Positions 32,330 through 41,323 of a DNA stretch of 64,000 bases are shown in pieces (the stretch's first letter is position 1; each line of letters opens with the position of its first letter). The translations under genes were made by a program, and so were the position numbers. The notes beneath the pieces are model-generated. The model was not told the origin of the DNA. It saw only the letters and a program-made list of their open reading frames with translations, and did not search any database. The DNA comes from Niallia taxi (lineage in GTDB: Bacteria > Bacillota > Bacilli > Bacillales > Cytobacillaceae). The DNA is taken from the NCBI RefSeq assembly GCF_004005475.1, contig NZ_RZTZ01000001.1, positions 620,001-684,000 of the forward strand, written 5' to 3'.

Positions 32330-34039
32330 TTATTCAACCACTAAAGAAACAACCTTTCCTTTATTCACATCAATCAATCCATGATCAGTAATTTTTAATG
32401 CTGGGCTTACTGGTAGTGATAATGTGCTTAATGACATGATTGCATTATAATGTTCATAGCCGAGTGTGTGGAGTGTTGCTGTTAAATGTTCTACTTGCTT
32501 GGAAATAATAGCTAATGGCTCTTCTGAAAGAATACCACCAACAGGCAGTGGTACATTTGCAAGAATTTCGCCATCAAGGACACAGCAAATTCCGCCTTGC
32601 TGCTGGATTACTGCATTTGCAGCTATCACCATATCCTCCTTATTTTGACCGAGCACAAGAAGATTATGATTATCATGAGAATAGGTTGTTGCTACAGCAC
32701 CTTTTTTGAGAATATCGCCGCCGATTAAGCCTCTTGCACTATTGCCGTTTTTTCCATACCGTTCAAATGTGGCAAGAAGTCCGTATGCACTTGTTTCCCA
32801 TTGCAGCTTACCAGCTTCAACAAGTAATTCATCATGCTTTTCCTCTGTAAAGGTAGAGCCGTTTTTCACATTCATCGTGCGGCAGATTACATTGCCGTCT
32901 TGCTGTGGAAGATTAACATGGAAATCTGCCTCTTCCAGTTTGCCCATACTTACACTTTCATAGAAGTAATCAGGGAATTGGCGGCTGCTTGCTTCCTGTA
33001 CATAGGAGATTGCCTCATCGTATACTTTTTTACCTTTTTTATACACCTTTTGTATGTGGAAGCTGTTTAGCTCTGAAACTAACAGGAAATCTGCGAGCTT
33101 GCCAGGTGCAATTGCTCCTCTGTCATACATTCTCATTCTAGCAGCTGGTGTATAGGTACAGGCATAAATCGCTTTTTCTGGGGGCATTCCCATTGCGATG
33201 GCTTTTTTGAGGAGAACATTTAAATGGCCTCTGTTTTGCAAGGAATCTGCCATCACATCATCTGTCACAAAACAAAAATGCTCATCCACTTGATGCTCCA
33301 GCAAGTAATTCATCACTTCATTTGTCATTGATTTTTCCTGAATTTCAAGGAACATGCCAATAGCAATGCGCTCCTTCATTCCTTCAACGGTCTGATGCGT
33401 ATGATCTGAAGTTACTCCTGCAAAGGCAAGCATCTGCAGCTCAAGGTCAAGAAGCTTCGGAACATGACCTTCTATTATCAGCTCTGGATAGTTCTTTGTT
33501 ATATAAGCTAATATTTGATTCGTTTTACCGCCTGGCTTGGAAATGACATCATAATAATTCATGATTTCTCCAAGGCATTTTATGTCCTCTGTTTGCAGCA
33601 GCTCCTCGATATCTTCTATTTCAATCGCACCACCAGTTGTTTCCATGCTAGTTGCAGGAACCGAGCTTGGAATAGCATAGAACATGTCCAATGGATAGTT
33701 CTTGCTTGCCTTAATCATCTCTTTCACACCTGCTATTCCAAACACGTTTGCCATTTCATGAGGCTCTGGTACAATCGTTGTCACACCATTCTTCAGTAAT
33801 CCATAAGAAAATGTTGCTGGTGTTACCATTGTGCTTTCTATATGAAGATGGATATCAATCAAGCCTGGTACTAAATACATGCCATTTGCATCTATTATTT
33901 CTTCTGCCTCAAAGGTTTCACTGCCTTTTATTCCGATATAAAAGAACTTGCCATCCTTAACAGCTGCATTTCCCTTAGTAAATTGCTTGAAATAGCTGTT
34001 GTAAACCATTGCCTCTTTTATTAGCAAATCGACTTTCAT
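32330..34039 (-). CDS. ade: Adenine deaminase
   Basis: This 569-residue amidohydrolase deaminates adenine to hypoxanthine and ammonia. The metal motif is GLIDIHLHIEST near residues 58-69, and other family motifs are EPHEMANVFG, EGHVPKL, SDHTHQT and the C-terminal SHDNHNLLVLG. The length agrees with AdeC enzymes (about 575). It is the last gene of the operon that begins at 38762, 12 bases after the ATPase gene. It would take the adenine set free by the nucleoside hydrolase encoded in the same operon. Confidence 0.95.
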   Translation of the reverse strand: MKVDLLIKEAMVYNSYFKQFTKGNAAVKDGKFFYIGIKGSETFEAEEIIDANGMYLVPGLIDIHLHIESTMVTPATFSYGLLKNGVTTIVPEPHEMANVFGIAGVKEMIKASKNYPLDMFYAIPSSVPATSMETTGGAIEIEDIEELLQTEDIKCLGEIMNYYDVISKPGGKTNQILAYITKNYPELIIEGHVPKLLDLELQMLAFAGVTSDHTHQTVEGMKERIAIGMFLEIQEKSMTNEVMNYLLEHQVDEHFCFVTDDVMADSLQNRGHLNVLLKKAIAMGMPPEKAIYACTYTPAARMRMYDRGAIAPGKLADFLLVSELNSFHIQKVYKKGKKVYDEAISYVQEASSRQFPDYFYESVSMGKLEEADFHVNLPQQDGNVICRTMNVKNGSTFTEEKHDELLVEAGKLQWETSAYGLLATFERYGKNGNSARGLIGGDILKKGAVATTYSHDNHNLLVLGQNKEDMVIAANAVIQQQGGICCVLDGEILANVPLPVGGILSEEPLAIISKQVEHLTATLHTLGYEHYNAIMSLSTLSLPVSPALKITDHGLIDVNKGKVVSLVVE

Positions 34040-34051
34040 CGTTGATCCCTC

Positions 34052-35113
34052 CTATTCTACAAGCACCATCTGATCCTTTGGAATAATTAAGACCACTTCT
34101 TGTCCAGTATGATACGGTGCTATCATTTCTTTATTGACAGTGAAATCACCGATTGGTGTGCTGACAACATATTGATAGCTTCTGCCGAGGAATGTTGTTA
34201 TTTTTATTTTGCCTGGGATTCCGTTCGGTGGAAGAACTTGTGTTTCATTCCATTCCGCAAGAATGAAGTCATCTGGTCGTATAGCGCCTACCTTTTTATT
34301 CGGGCTCATATGCTCATGCCTATCAAGTGTGAATACACGGCCATTCTTTTGAAGCTCTACTAGTTCCCCTTTATCTTCTCTGCTCTCAAACTCGATGAAG
34401 TTTTTAAAGCCAATGAAATCTGCTACAAATTTTGTTGCCGGATATTTATAGATAGTTGACGGATTACTTAATTGTTCGATTACACCTTTATTCATAATTG
34501 CTACTTGATCAGAAATAGAGAAGCATTCTTCTTGGTCATGTGAAACATACACTGTTGTTATTCCAAGCTCTTGCTGAATTCTTCTTATTTCCACACGCAT
34601 ATTGACACGTAAATTAGCATCCAAATTACTCAATGGTTCATCAAACAACAAAATATCTGGTTCAATTACTAGCGCTCTTGCGATTGCTACCCGCTGTCTT
34701 TGTCCTCCTGAAAGCTCTCCAGGAAATCTTTTTCCATAGCCTTCTAGATTCACGATTTCTAACATGCGCTCGACGCGCTTTTCTATCTCTGCCTTTGAAA
34801 CTTTACGCAAACGAAGTCCGAACGCAATATTATCTGCCACAGTTAAATGAGGAAACAGGGCATAATTCTGAAACACAAATCCGAAGTTCCGCTTATTGAC
34901 TGGAACCTTTGTATAATCCTTATCTTTGAACAAAAACTTTCCATTTGTTGACTGCAGGAAGCCGGCAATCAAACGTAATGTTGTTGTCTTACCGCAACCG
35001 CTAGGACCAAGCAAGGAAACAAGCTGCCCTTTTTCTATCTCAAGATTAAAATCCTTAAGGATTTCTTTTTTGTTATATGCTACAGATATGTCTTGTAATG
35101 TAAACAAAGCCAT
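34052..35113 (-). CDS. ABC transporter ATPase, spermidine/putrescine type
   Basis: This 353-residue ATPase of the PotA/FbpC group has Walker A GPSGCGKTT, signature LSGGQRQRVAIARAL, Walker B ILLFDEPLSNLDA, and a C-terminal TOBE domain (about 270-350). It energises the two permeases encoded just upstream. By sequence alone it would be called polyamine-type; the nucleoside hydrolase and adenine deaminase in the same operon suggest that a purine compound is the cargo. Confidence 0.9.
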   Translation of the reverse strand: MALFTLQDISVAYNKKEILKDFNLEIEKGQLVSLLGPSGCGKTTTLRLIAGFLQSTNGKFLFKDKDYTKVPVNKRNFGFVFQNYALFPHLTVADNIAFGLRLRKVSKAEIEKRVERMLEIVNLEGYGKRFPGELSGGQRQRVAIARALVIEPDILLFDEPLSNLDANLRVNMRVEIRRIQQELGITTVYVSHDQEECFSISDQVAIMNKGVIEQLSNPSTIYKYPATKFVADFIGFKNFIEFESREDKGELVELQKNGRVFTLDRHEHMSPNKKVGAIRPDDFILAEWNETQVLPPNGIPGKIKITTFLGRSYQYVVSTPIGDFTVNKEMIAPYHTGQEVVLIIPKDQMVLVE

Positions 35114-35129
35114 CCTTATTCATTCCCTT

Positions 35130-35918
35130 CTATCTTTTTGTAAAGTAGGATAATCCCATCAATCGCTCTACGATAAACATAAACAATGCGGTGATAATCA
35201 TAAGCAATACAGATATTGCCGCAACTGTTGGATCAAAGTAGTTTTCTACATACAACAGCATCTGAATTGGGAAGGTGCTCACACCTGGCCCTGTCATGTA
35301 CACAGAAATATCGACATTATTAAATGATTCCAAAAAGGCAATCATTACTGCCGCAATGATACCTGACTTAATATTTGGGATAACGATTGAAAAAAATGTA
35401 CCGATTCTGCTTGCTCCCAAACTAAGTGCTGCTTCCTCAATAGAGAAGTCAAAATTAGTTAAGCTGGACGAAATGACGCGAATGATAAACGGGAGCATGA
35501 TGACCGTATGGCCGATAAAAAGGGACGTATAAATCGGCAATTCATATGCAACAACAATGTATCTTAAAAACGAAAAACCAAGCACAATTCCTGGAATAAG
35601 AATTGGTGAAACAAATATTCCATTAATAATTCCCTTACCTGCAAAATCAAATCTGCTTAATGCATATGCTGCCGGTACACCAAGCAACAATGCTAGAATA
35701 TTCCCTGCTATTGAAACGATGATAGATGTCTTGAAAGTACTCAAGAACATTTCTACTTTAAAAATATTTTCATACCATTTAAATGAATACTCTTCTGGTG
35801 GAAACTTTAAGATGCTTCCGCCCTCAAAAGAAGTAATTGAAATTATTAGCAATGGCCCAAGTAAAAAAACAAAAACAAGGAATGTAAACAGGGCCAATCC
35901 TCTATTCTTTTCCTGCAT
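35130..35918 (-). CDS. ABC transporter permease, PotC-like
   Basis: This 262-residue protein has six hydrophobic segments and the permease EAA-type loop EEAALSLGASRIGTFFSIVIP near residues 155-180, which docks on the ATPase. It pairs with the second permease encoded six bases upstream. The operon suggests nucleoside or purine uptake, although the family name is spermidine/putrescine. Confidence 0.9.
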   Translation of the reverse strand: MQEKNRGLALFTFLVFVFLLGPLLIISITSFEGGSILKFPPEEYSFKWYENIFKVEMFLSTFKTSIIVSIAGNILALLLGVPAAYALSRFDFAGKGIINGIFVSPILIPGIVLGFSFLRYIVVAYELPIYTSLFIGHTVIMLPFIIRVISSSLTNFDFSIEEAALSLGASRIGTFFSIVIPNIKSGIIAAVMIAFLESFNNVDISVYMTGPGVSTFPIQMLLYVENYFDPTVAAISVLLMIITALFMFIVERLMGLSYFTKR

Positions 35919-35924
35919 ACACCT

Positions 35925-36746
35925 CTACCCCTTCGGATTAAGTTTTTTTGCTACTCCATTCATTATGGAAATGATAATAAAGGTCACAACTATCATGATT
36001 GTTGCCACAATAGAAGCTAGCTTCCAATCATTTAATGTAATCGCATTTTGATACAAGAACGTGGAGATAACTCTCTGCTTTCCGCCTAATAACGCAGGTG
36101 TCGTGTAGGCTGTAAAGCTGCCGACAAACACTAGAATGCTGCCTATTACCAGCCCAGGTACACATAATGGTACGACAATCTTTAAAAAGACACCGAGCTT
36201 GGATGCACCAAGACTCTCTGCAGCCTGCAGCAAATCCATTTCGATATTTTCCATTACTCCAACAAGTGTCACGATAACTAATGGAAGAAACAAATGCACC
36301 AGACCGATAATGATGGCTGTAGGTGTATAAAGTATCTCAAGCGGCTGGTTAATAAGCCCTGCTCCTAAAAGCAGCTTATTGAGCACCCCGTTTTTACCGA
36401 TAATGATCATCCAGCTAAAAGAGCGCACAACAGGGCTTGTTAACAGCGGAAAGATCGTTAAAAGCAGGAATACTGCTTTTTTACGTGCTTGAAGCTTTGA
36501 AATGTAATAAGACACCGGAAAACCGATCAGTATACAAATGATTGTCGTCAACAGACTGACACGCAATGTCGTTAATAATATTTTGATGAAATAATCATCT
36601 TTAAAGAAATCAACATACCCTTTTATACTAAATGTTCCATTATCATGAAAGGTTGTCCCGATCATGGATAAGATTGGAATAACCATAAACACAGTCAAAA
36701 ACAGTAATCCTGGCAGAAGCAACAGGTATAGATATCTTTTCTTCAT
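35925..36746 (-). CDS. ABC transporter permease, PotB-like
   Basis: This 273-residue protein has six hydrophobic segments and the EAA-type loop LLQAAESLGASKLGVFLKIVVP near residues 175-200. It is the partner of the PotC-like permease. It lies between that gene and the nucleoside hydrolase gene in one operon. Confidence 0.9.
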   Translation of the reverse strand: MKKRYLYLLLLPGLLFLTVFMVIPILSMIGTTFHDNGTFSIKGYVDFFKDDYFIKILLTTLRVSLLTTIICILIGFPVSYYISKLQARKKAVFLLLTIFPLLTSPVVRSFSWMIIIGKNGVLNKLLLGAGLINQPLEILYTPTAIIIGLVHLFLPLVIVTLVGVMENIEMDLLQAAESLGASKLGVFLKIVVPLCVPGLVIGSILVFVGSFTAYTTPALLGGKQRVISTFLYQNAITLNDWKLASIVATIMIVVTFIIISIMNGVAKKLNPKG

Positions 36747-36770
36747 CTCATCACTCCCTGTTTTTTTAAT

Positions 36771-37700
36771 TTAAGAATTTAAGATTTTAATAAACATTGC
36801 AAAAAAAGCTTCTGCATCGACTTCAAGACATACTTCCAAATTAGGCTGCTTGTTTAAACGATTTTGAAAATCACAAACGAGCTGCCCATCACATAGCTCA
36901 CTTTTCGTTTCTACATCTACATAATGCTTTTCTGTTACAGCAATTGTATTGTTAATAGCAATCCCAACCGCTAACGGGTCGTGCATGGCACATGCATGCA
37001 CGCCGTAGCGAGAATAATATTTCTCTTGATAGTCTCTTGTGCTTTCTTCTATATAACTTGCAAGCTTTTCATTTTTCAGCTTGCTGATATGTTCCTTAGT
37101 CAGCAATGCCTTTCTTGTCACATCCAATCCAACCTGGACAATGGCCGGAAAACCAGCCTGAAGAACAATTTTTGCAGCCTCTGGATCCACATATGCATTA
37201 AATTCAGCTGTAGGTGTTATATTGCCGACTCCTTTAACTACACCGCCCATAAAAATTACTTTTTTGACATGCTTTGTTATTTGCGGACATTTCTTAACTG
37301 CTAAAGCTAAATTTGTAAGAGGCCCAGTACAAACAAGTGTGACCTCTCCGGAAAAACTTAAGATAGAGTTAATAATGAAATCTGGTGCAAATCCATCACT
37401 CACCACATTGCGAGCAGGAATATCCTTTAACGCACCTCCAAGCCCATCCTCTCCATGAATGCGGTGTTCGAAAAACGGCTCTCGGAAAAGTGGCGTTTCC
37501 GCCCCTTTAATAACGGGTATTTCTGTTTCTTCAAGCAAATCAAGGATCTTACATGTATTAACGGTCGCTGCATCTAAAGAAACATTTCCGTTTACTGTCG
37601 TTATTCCCAACAGGTCGAATTTTTTGCTTTTTACGGCAAGAAGGATGCCGATTGCGTCATCAATTCCTGTATCCACATCAAGTATTAGCTTTTCAGGCAT
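36771..37700 (-). CDS. Nucleoside hydrolase (inosine/uridine-preferring type)
   Basis: This 309-residue enzyme splits a nucleoside into ribose and free base. The calcium-binding motif DVDTGIDDA (8-16) and the later MHDPLAVG, with the family His-Asp pair, are both present. GPLTNLALA and EFNAYVDPEAA are also typical. It lies between the binding-protein gene and the permease genes of the ABC operon and lacks a signal peptide, so it acts on imported nucleoside. Base preference cannot be read directly; the adenine deaminase in the operon favours adenosine. Confidence 0.93.
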   Translation of the reverse strand: MPEKLILDVDTGIDDAIGILLAVKSKKFDLLGITTVNGNVSLDAATVNTCKILDLLEETEIPVIKGAETPLFREPFFEHRIHGEDGLGGALKDIPARNVVSDGFAPDFIINSILSFSGEVTLVCTGPLTNLALAVKKCPQITKHVKKVIFMGGVVKGVGNITPTAEFNAYVDPEAAKIVLQAGFPAIVQVGLDVTRKALLTKEHISKLKNEKLASYIEESTRDYQEKYYSRYGVHACAMHDPLAVGIAINNTIAVTEKHYVDVETKSELCDGQLVCDFQNRLNKQPNLEVCLEVDAEAFFAMFIKILNS

Positions 37701-37718
37701 TCTAGATTCCTCCTACTC

Positions 37719-38762
37719 TTATTGAATTAGCTCTCTGTTCCAGCGATCAATCCAACCTTTAAGATTATCATTAACAAATTTCATATCCATCGTATGAAGG
37801 CTGTTGATTAAGTCTTCTCCGTATGTTAGTCCTTCTGCTTCTTCATCTGACAATTGAACGTCAACATTAACTGGGGAATCAACTTTATTTTTTGCTGATT
37901 TCTCTTGAGCCTCTTTACCAAGAATATAGTTTATGAATTTTTCAGACAGATCCTTTTGATCAGTACCTTTTACAACGTTCATTGTGTTCATAACTGCATA
38001 ACCGCCTTCAGCAGGTGTGACAAATTCTGCATTTGGAACAGCTTCTTTCAAGTCAGCAAAATACATTTCCATAATTGGACCAGCTGCTATTTCACCTTGC
38101 GCGAACATGTTAACATATTCAGATGTTTGTCCATATTCCTTCACAACGCTTGGCATAATTTCCTTCAAGGAAGTGAATGCTGCATCCTCATTAAATGTTT
38201 CTTCACCTTTTACCATTGACGCTATATCTACCATCATTGGTCCTGTTGTTGAAGTGATGCTTGGGATCGTGATTTTACCTTTCATATCAGCGCTCCATAA
38301 ATCCTTCCAAGAAGTGATCTCTATAGGAGACTCATCTGGATTATAGGCAATTCCGAACTGGGCAATTGTATAAGCAGGTCCATATTCTTCTCCAAGTGGA
38401 GCTTTAGCGACATCATAGATTTTATCTACGTTAGGAATATTTTCACGATCAATCGTGTCGAATAGGCCATCTTGAATGCCTTGCTGTGCATAATAGTCTG
38501 ATAGGAAAATAACATCTACATCTGAGTTGCCTTGTTTAATTTTGTTAAGACGGTCTGCATTATTACCTGTGTCTAACACGATCTCTACGTTGTTTTCCTC
38601 TTCAAATGGCTTATATATTTCTTTACGGAAGAAGTCCTCATTGAATCCCCATGTGGAAACAACCAGTTTTTCCTTTCCTTCACTTTCAGAACCTTCGTTT
38701 GAACCGCATGCTGCTAATAAAAGTAAAGATGATGCTGCAACTGCTTGAATAATTTTCTTCAT
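37719..38762 (-). CDS. ABC substrate-binding lipoprotein, PotD-like
   Basis: This 347-residue lipoprotein starts at ATG 38762, which follows GGAGGGG by six bases. The signal peptide ends in LLLAAC (C19). The mature part is a PotD/SBP_bac_6-type two-lobe protein (VSTWGFNEDFFRKEI, DVIFLSDYYAQQG). It is the first gene of the operon with nucleoside hydrolase, two permeases, ATPase and adenine deaminase. Its ligand is inferred to be a purine nucleoside or base rather than a polyamine. Confidence 0.9.
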   Translation of the reverse strand: MKKIIQAVAASSLLLLAACGSNEGSESEGKEKLVVSTWGFNEDFFRKEIYKPFEEENNVEIVLDTGNNADRLNKIKQGNSDVDVIFLSDYYAQQGIQDGLFDTIDRENIPNVDKIYDVAKAPLGEEYGPAYTIAQFGIAYNPDESPIEITSWKDLWSADMKGKITIPSITSTTGPMMVDIASMVKGEETFNEDAAFTSLKEIMPSVVKEYGQTSEYVNMFAQGEIAAGPIMEMYFADLKEAVPNAEFVTPAEGGYAVMNTMNVVKGTDQKDLSEKFINYILGKEAQEKSAKNKVDSPVNVDVQLSDEEAEGLTYGEDLINSLHTMDMKFVNDNLKGWIDRWNRELIQ

Positions 38763-38847
38763 TAAGAGCCCCTCCATTTTTATTGATTATTTTTTTATAT
38801 AATTGCTGCTTATACTCCCCTTTTTATCCTGCTGGTAAAAGCAGAAC

Positions 38848-38902
38848 AAAAAAAGACAATCTTAAATAGAATCATTCTTCTACTTAAGATTGTCTTTTCT
38901 TT
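38848..38902 (-). terminator. Hairpin terminator between the 112-residue gene and the ABC operon
   Basis: A 15-base stem, AAAAGACAATCTTAA / TTAAGATTGTCTTTT, with a long loop and T run on the minus strand. It most likely ends the gene at 38982-39320; an attenuator for the ABC operon is possible. Confidence 0.7.
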
Positions 38903-38981
38903 GATAAACAAAGGGAAAACTATCTTTAGTCTTTATATTTCGGCGTTTCACTCAGATAAATCCAAGCAAAAATCCAATATT

Positions 38982-39320
38982 TTATTTCAAGACAATATTT
39001 GTAAAGGCAAATTGAGTGAATGAATCATAATCTCTTAATATAGCTTCTATATTCCAACCGGTTTGTTCCTCGACCTGAGTTCTGAACTTTTTCTTGAATA
39101 GCAGAGACAGATGAAAGTCTACTTCAAGCTTTAAGCTTGGTACTTCACCTTCTAATGCAGCAGATCTAGAAGCTCTCGGATGCTTGGCTTGCAAGGTTAT
39201 TATATTTTGGTCGATTGTTACCTTTAGCAAAGTGGTGCCAGCACCAAATAAATCTTTTGATACTTTATTATAGATTTGAGAAAGCAATCTCTTCATTTCA
39301 TTCGAATCTATGATAATCAC
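38982..39320 (-). CDS. DUF2294/MpsC-like small protein (tentative)
   Basis: This 112-residue protein has an N-terminal helix (MKRLLSQIYNKVSKDLFGAGTTLLKVTI), a middle beta part and a C-terminal helix plus strands (QVEEQTGWNIEAILRDYDSFTQFAF). The FGxG turn and the TGxxIExxxxDxxxxxxxxxF ending resemble DUF2294 (MpsC-like) proteins, but some positions differ and the assignment is weak. It has no signal peptide or membrane helix. Its own terminator follows. The role is unknown. Confidence 0.6.
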   Translation of the reverse strand: MIIIDSNEMKRLLSQIYNKVSKDLFGAGTTLLKVTIDQNIITLQAKHPRASRSAALEGEVPSLKLEVDFHLSLLFKKKFRTQVEEQTGWNIEAILRDYDSFTQFAFTNIVLK

Positions 39321-39642
39321 CTGCCAAACAATTTATATCTGTATTATACATACCTTTTTATCCTCTGACAATAGAATGTGCGTTTTTTAATTAAAAAAAT
39401 ATAAGAAAACAGATATTAATATAATTTTTTACACCAAAATACGAACTATCCAACCTAAAACTTTATTATTATACACATAGAGATTCTAGAAAAAAGCACT
39501 CTTAGTCGTATATTTTATCCTTTAACCTGCAAAAATACGAGGCACTTGTCAGATTATCTGACCTAATTCCTTTGCAACTGGGTCCATTTTAATATTGTTA
39601 CATCATATCATTATTAAATTATTTAGAAAATTACTTTTTTAA
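39321..39642. other. AT-rich intergenic region, no gene seen
   Basis: The stretch between the DUF2294-like gene and the nagE terminator is AT-rich. It contains an inverted repeat, GTCAGATTATCTGAC, at about 39548-39562. No ribosome site with a usable frame was found on either strand. Confidence 0.6.
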
Positions 39643-39678
39643 AAAAAGAGCAGGATTCTTTGGAATCCTGCTCTTTAG
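39643..39678 (-). terminator. Terminator of the nag operon
   Basis: A perfect stem, AAAGAGCAGGATTC / GAATCCTGCTCTTT, is followed by seven T on the minus strand. It lies about 115 bases after nagE. Confidence 0.85.
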
Positions 39679-39793
39679 AAAGAATGAACTACTTAAAGGA
39701 TAGTTTCCCACTAACCAAATAAGAGTCACACCCCTCTGCTTCAACCCGAGACAATTTTAAATTTATGTTTTTATTATTTGTCTGCTCTAAGTC

Positions 39794-41251
39794 TTATTTT
39801 TCTTCCTGTCTAATCTTCTCGATTTCGTCTGCTACGAATTGCACTTGTGTACCGACGATTACTTGAATGCTTGTCGGTCCGACAATATTGATTCCCGGCA
39901 CACCTGTAGCTTTGATTTTGCTTTGATTAACTGTATTCATATCTTTCACTTCAATTCTTAATCTTGTTACACAGTTATCAACAGATGCGACATTTGCATC
40001 TCCGCCCAAGCCCTCGTAAATTTCTGACGCCATAACAGCAAACTTATTGTCATTATTTATTGGTGCTGTAGCAACCGCTTCTTCTGCTGTTTCTTCTTCT
40101 CGTCCTGGTGTGGACAAATTAAACTTCGTGATAAGAAAACGGAACAGTGTGTAATAGATACACGCGAAAACTAAACCTTGAACAATCAGCATATACGGTT
40201 TGTTTGCAAGTGGCAGTCTTGAGCTTAAAATAAAGTCAATTAAACCTCCACTGAAGGAAAAACCTGCAGTCCAATGGAAGGCAGCCGCAATTGCCAAGCA
40301 AAAGCCAGTAAGCACTGCATGAACTAAATAAAGTCCAGGTGCCGCGAACATAAAGGCAAACTCAATTGGTTCGGTAACACCTGTTACGAATGCAGCAATA
40401 CCTGCTGCCAGCATAAGGGACGCAACTTGCTTCTTTCTTTTTGTTTTTGCTGTATGGTACATTGCTAAAGCAGCTGCTGGCAAGCCGAACATCATCACAG
40501 GGAAGAATCCTGCTTGATACATGCCTGTTACACCTTTTTCTCCTTTACCAGCCCAGAAGTTCCCAATATCATTGATGCCAGCTAAATCAAACCAGAATAC
40601 GGCATTTAAAGCATGATGGAGACCTGTCGGAATAAGCAGCCTGTTGAAGAAGCCATATAAACCAGCTCCAATTGCCCCCAGCTTACTGATTTGTGTTCCA
40701 AATGATACTAAGCCACTGTATATTGCCGGCCATAAGAATAAGAGAATAACTGCAACTACTAGCATGCTGACAGCACTTAAAATCGGAACGAGTCTTTTTC
40801 CGCTGAAAAACGCAAAAGCGGCGGGAAGCTGTGTTTTACTGAACTTGTTATACATAACGGACGCAACAATACCGGATAGCATCCCAATAAAGGCATTTTC
40901 AATTTTTGTGAAAGCGACATTCACATCCTCCGGATTAATGCCTTGAAGCATTGCGACGGAATCTGTGGATAATAGTGTTTTAATCACGAGAAAAGCAACT
41001 AAACCACTTAATGCAGCAGAACCGTCCTTATCCTTAGATAACCCTAACGCCACCCCTACTGCAAACAAATAGGGAATATTATCAAGAATGGAAGAACCAG
41101 CCTTGATTAGAAAAGCGGCTGTTGGACTGTCTGCTCCCCATCCTGAAGGGTCGATTGCATAACCTATCCCCATAAGTATCGCTGCCGCTGGCAATACAGC
41201 TACAGGCAGCATTAAAGCTCGACCAAGTTTTTGCAAATAAGCTTTCATCAT
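39794..41251 (-). CDS. nagE: PTS N-acetylglucosamine transporter, EIICB
   Basis: This 485-residue PTS permease has an EIIC membrane domain (about 1-375) with GINDIGNFWAGKG and ITGVTEPIEF-type motifs, and a C-terminal EIIB domain with phospho-Cys C427 (SVDNCVTRLRI). No EIIA domain is attached, so phosphate must come from a separate glucose-type EIIA. The domain order C-B and the sequence fit NagE/NagP more than MurP, whose order is B-C. It imports and phosphorylates GlcNAc, and perhaps MurNAc given the murQ gene next door. Confidence 0.9.
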   Translation of the reverse strand: MMKAYLQKLGRALMLPVAVLPAAAILMGIGYAIDPSGWGADSPTAAFLIKAGSSILDNIPYLFAVGVALGLSKDKDGSAALSGLVAFLVIKTLLSTDSVAMLQGINPEDVNVAFTKIENAFIGMLSGIVASVMYNKFSKTQLPAAFAFFSGKRLVPILSAVSMLVVAVILLFLWPAIYSGLVSFGTQISKLGAIGAGLYGFFNRLLIPTGLHHALNAVFWFDLAGINDIGNFWAGKGEKGVTGMYQAGFFPVMMFGLPAAALAMYHTAKTKRKKQVASLMLAAGIAAFVTGVTEPIEFAFMFAAPGLYLVHAVLTGFCLAIAAAFHWTAGFSFSGGLIDFILSSRLPLANKPYMLIVQGLVFACIYYTLFRFLITKFNLSTPGREEETAEEAVATAPINNDNKFAVMASEIYEGLGGDANVASVDNCVTRLRIEVKDMNTVNQSKIKATGVPGINIVGPTSIQVIVGTQVQFVADEIEKIRQEEK

Positions 41252-41323
41252 TTTTTCCCCTTTAGTTTCTTAAATAAAAGATACTCTATATATAATGACT
41301 GTAGAAAAACCTTTCCTTTATAT

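Noticed and set aside
34052-38762. Simple polyamine transporter (potABCD) call
   Set aside because: The transporter family fits, but nucleoside hydrolase and adenine deaminase inside the operon argue against polyamine as the main cargo, so no pot gene symbols were given.
38763-38847. Purine riboswitch before the nucleoside ABC operon
   Set aside because: The leader is short and AT-rich, with no purine aptamer pattern (paired loops with the conserved core) visible.
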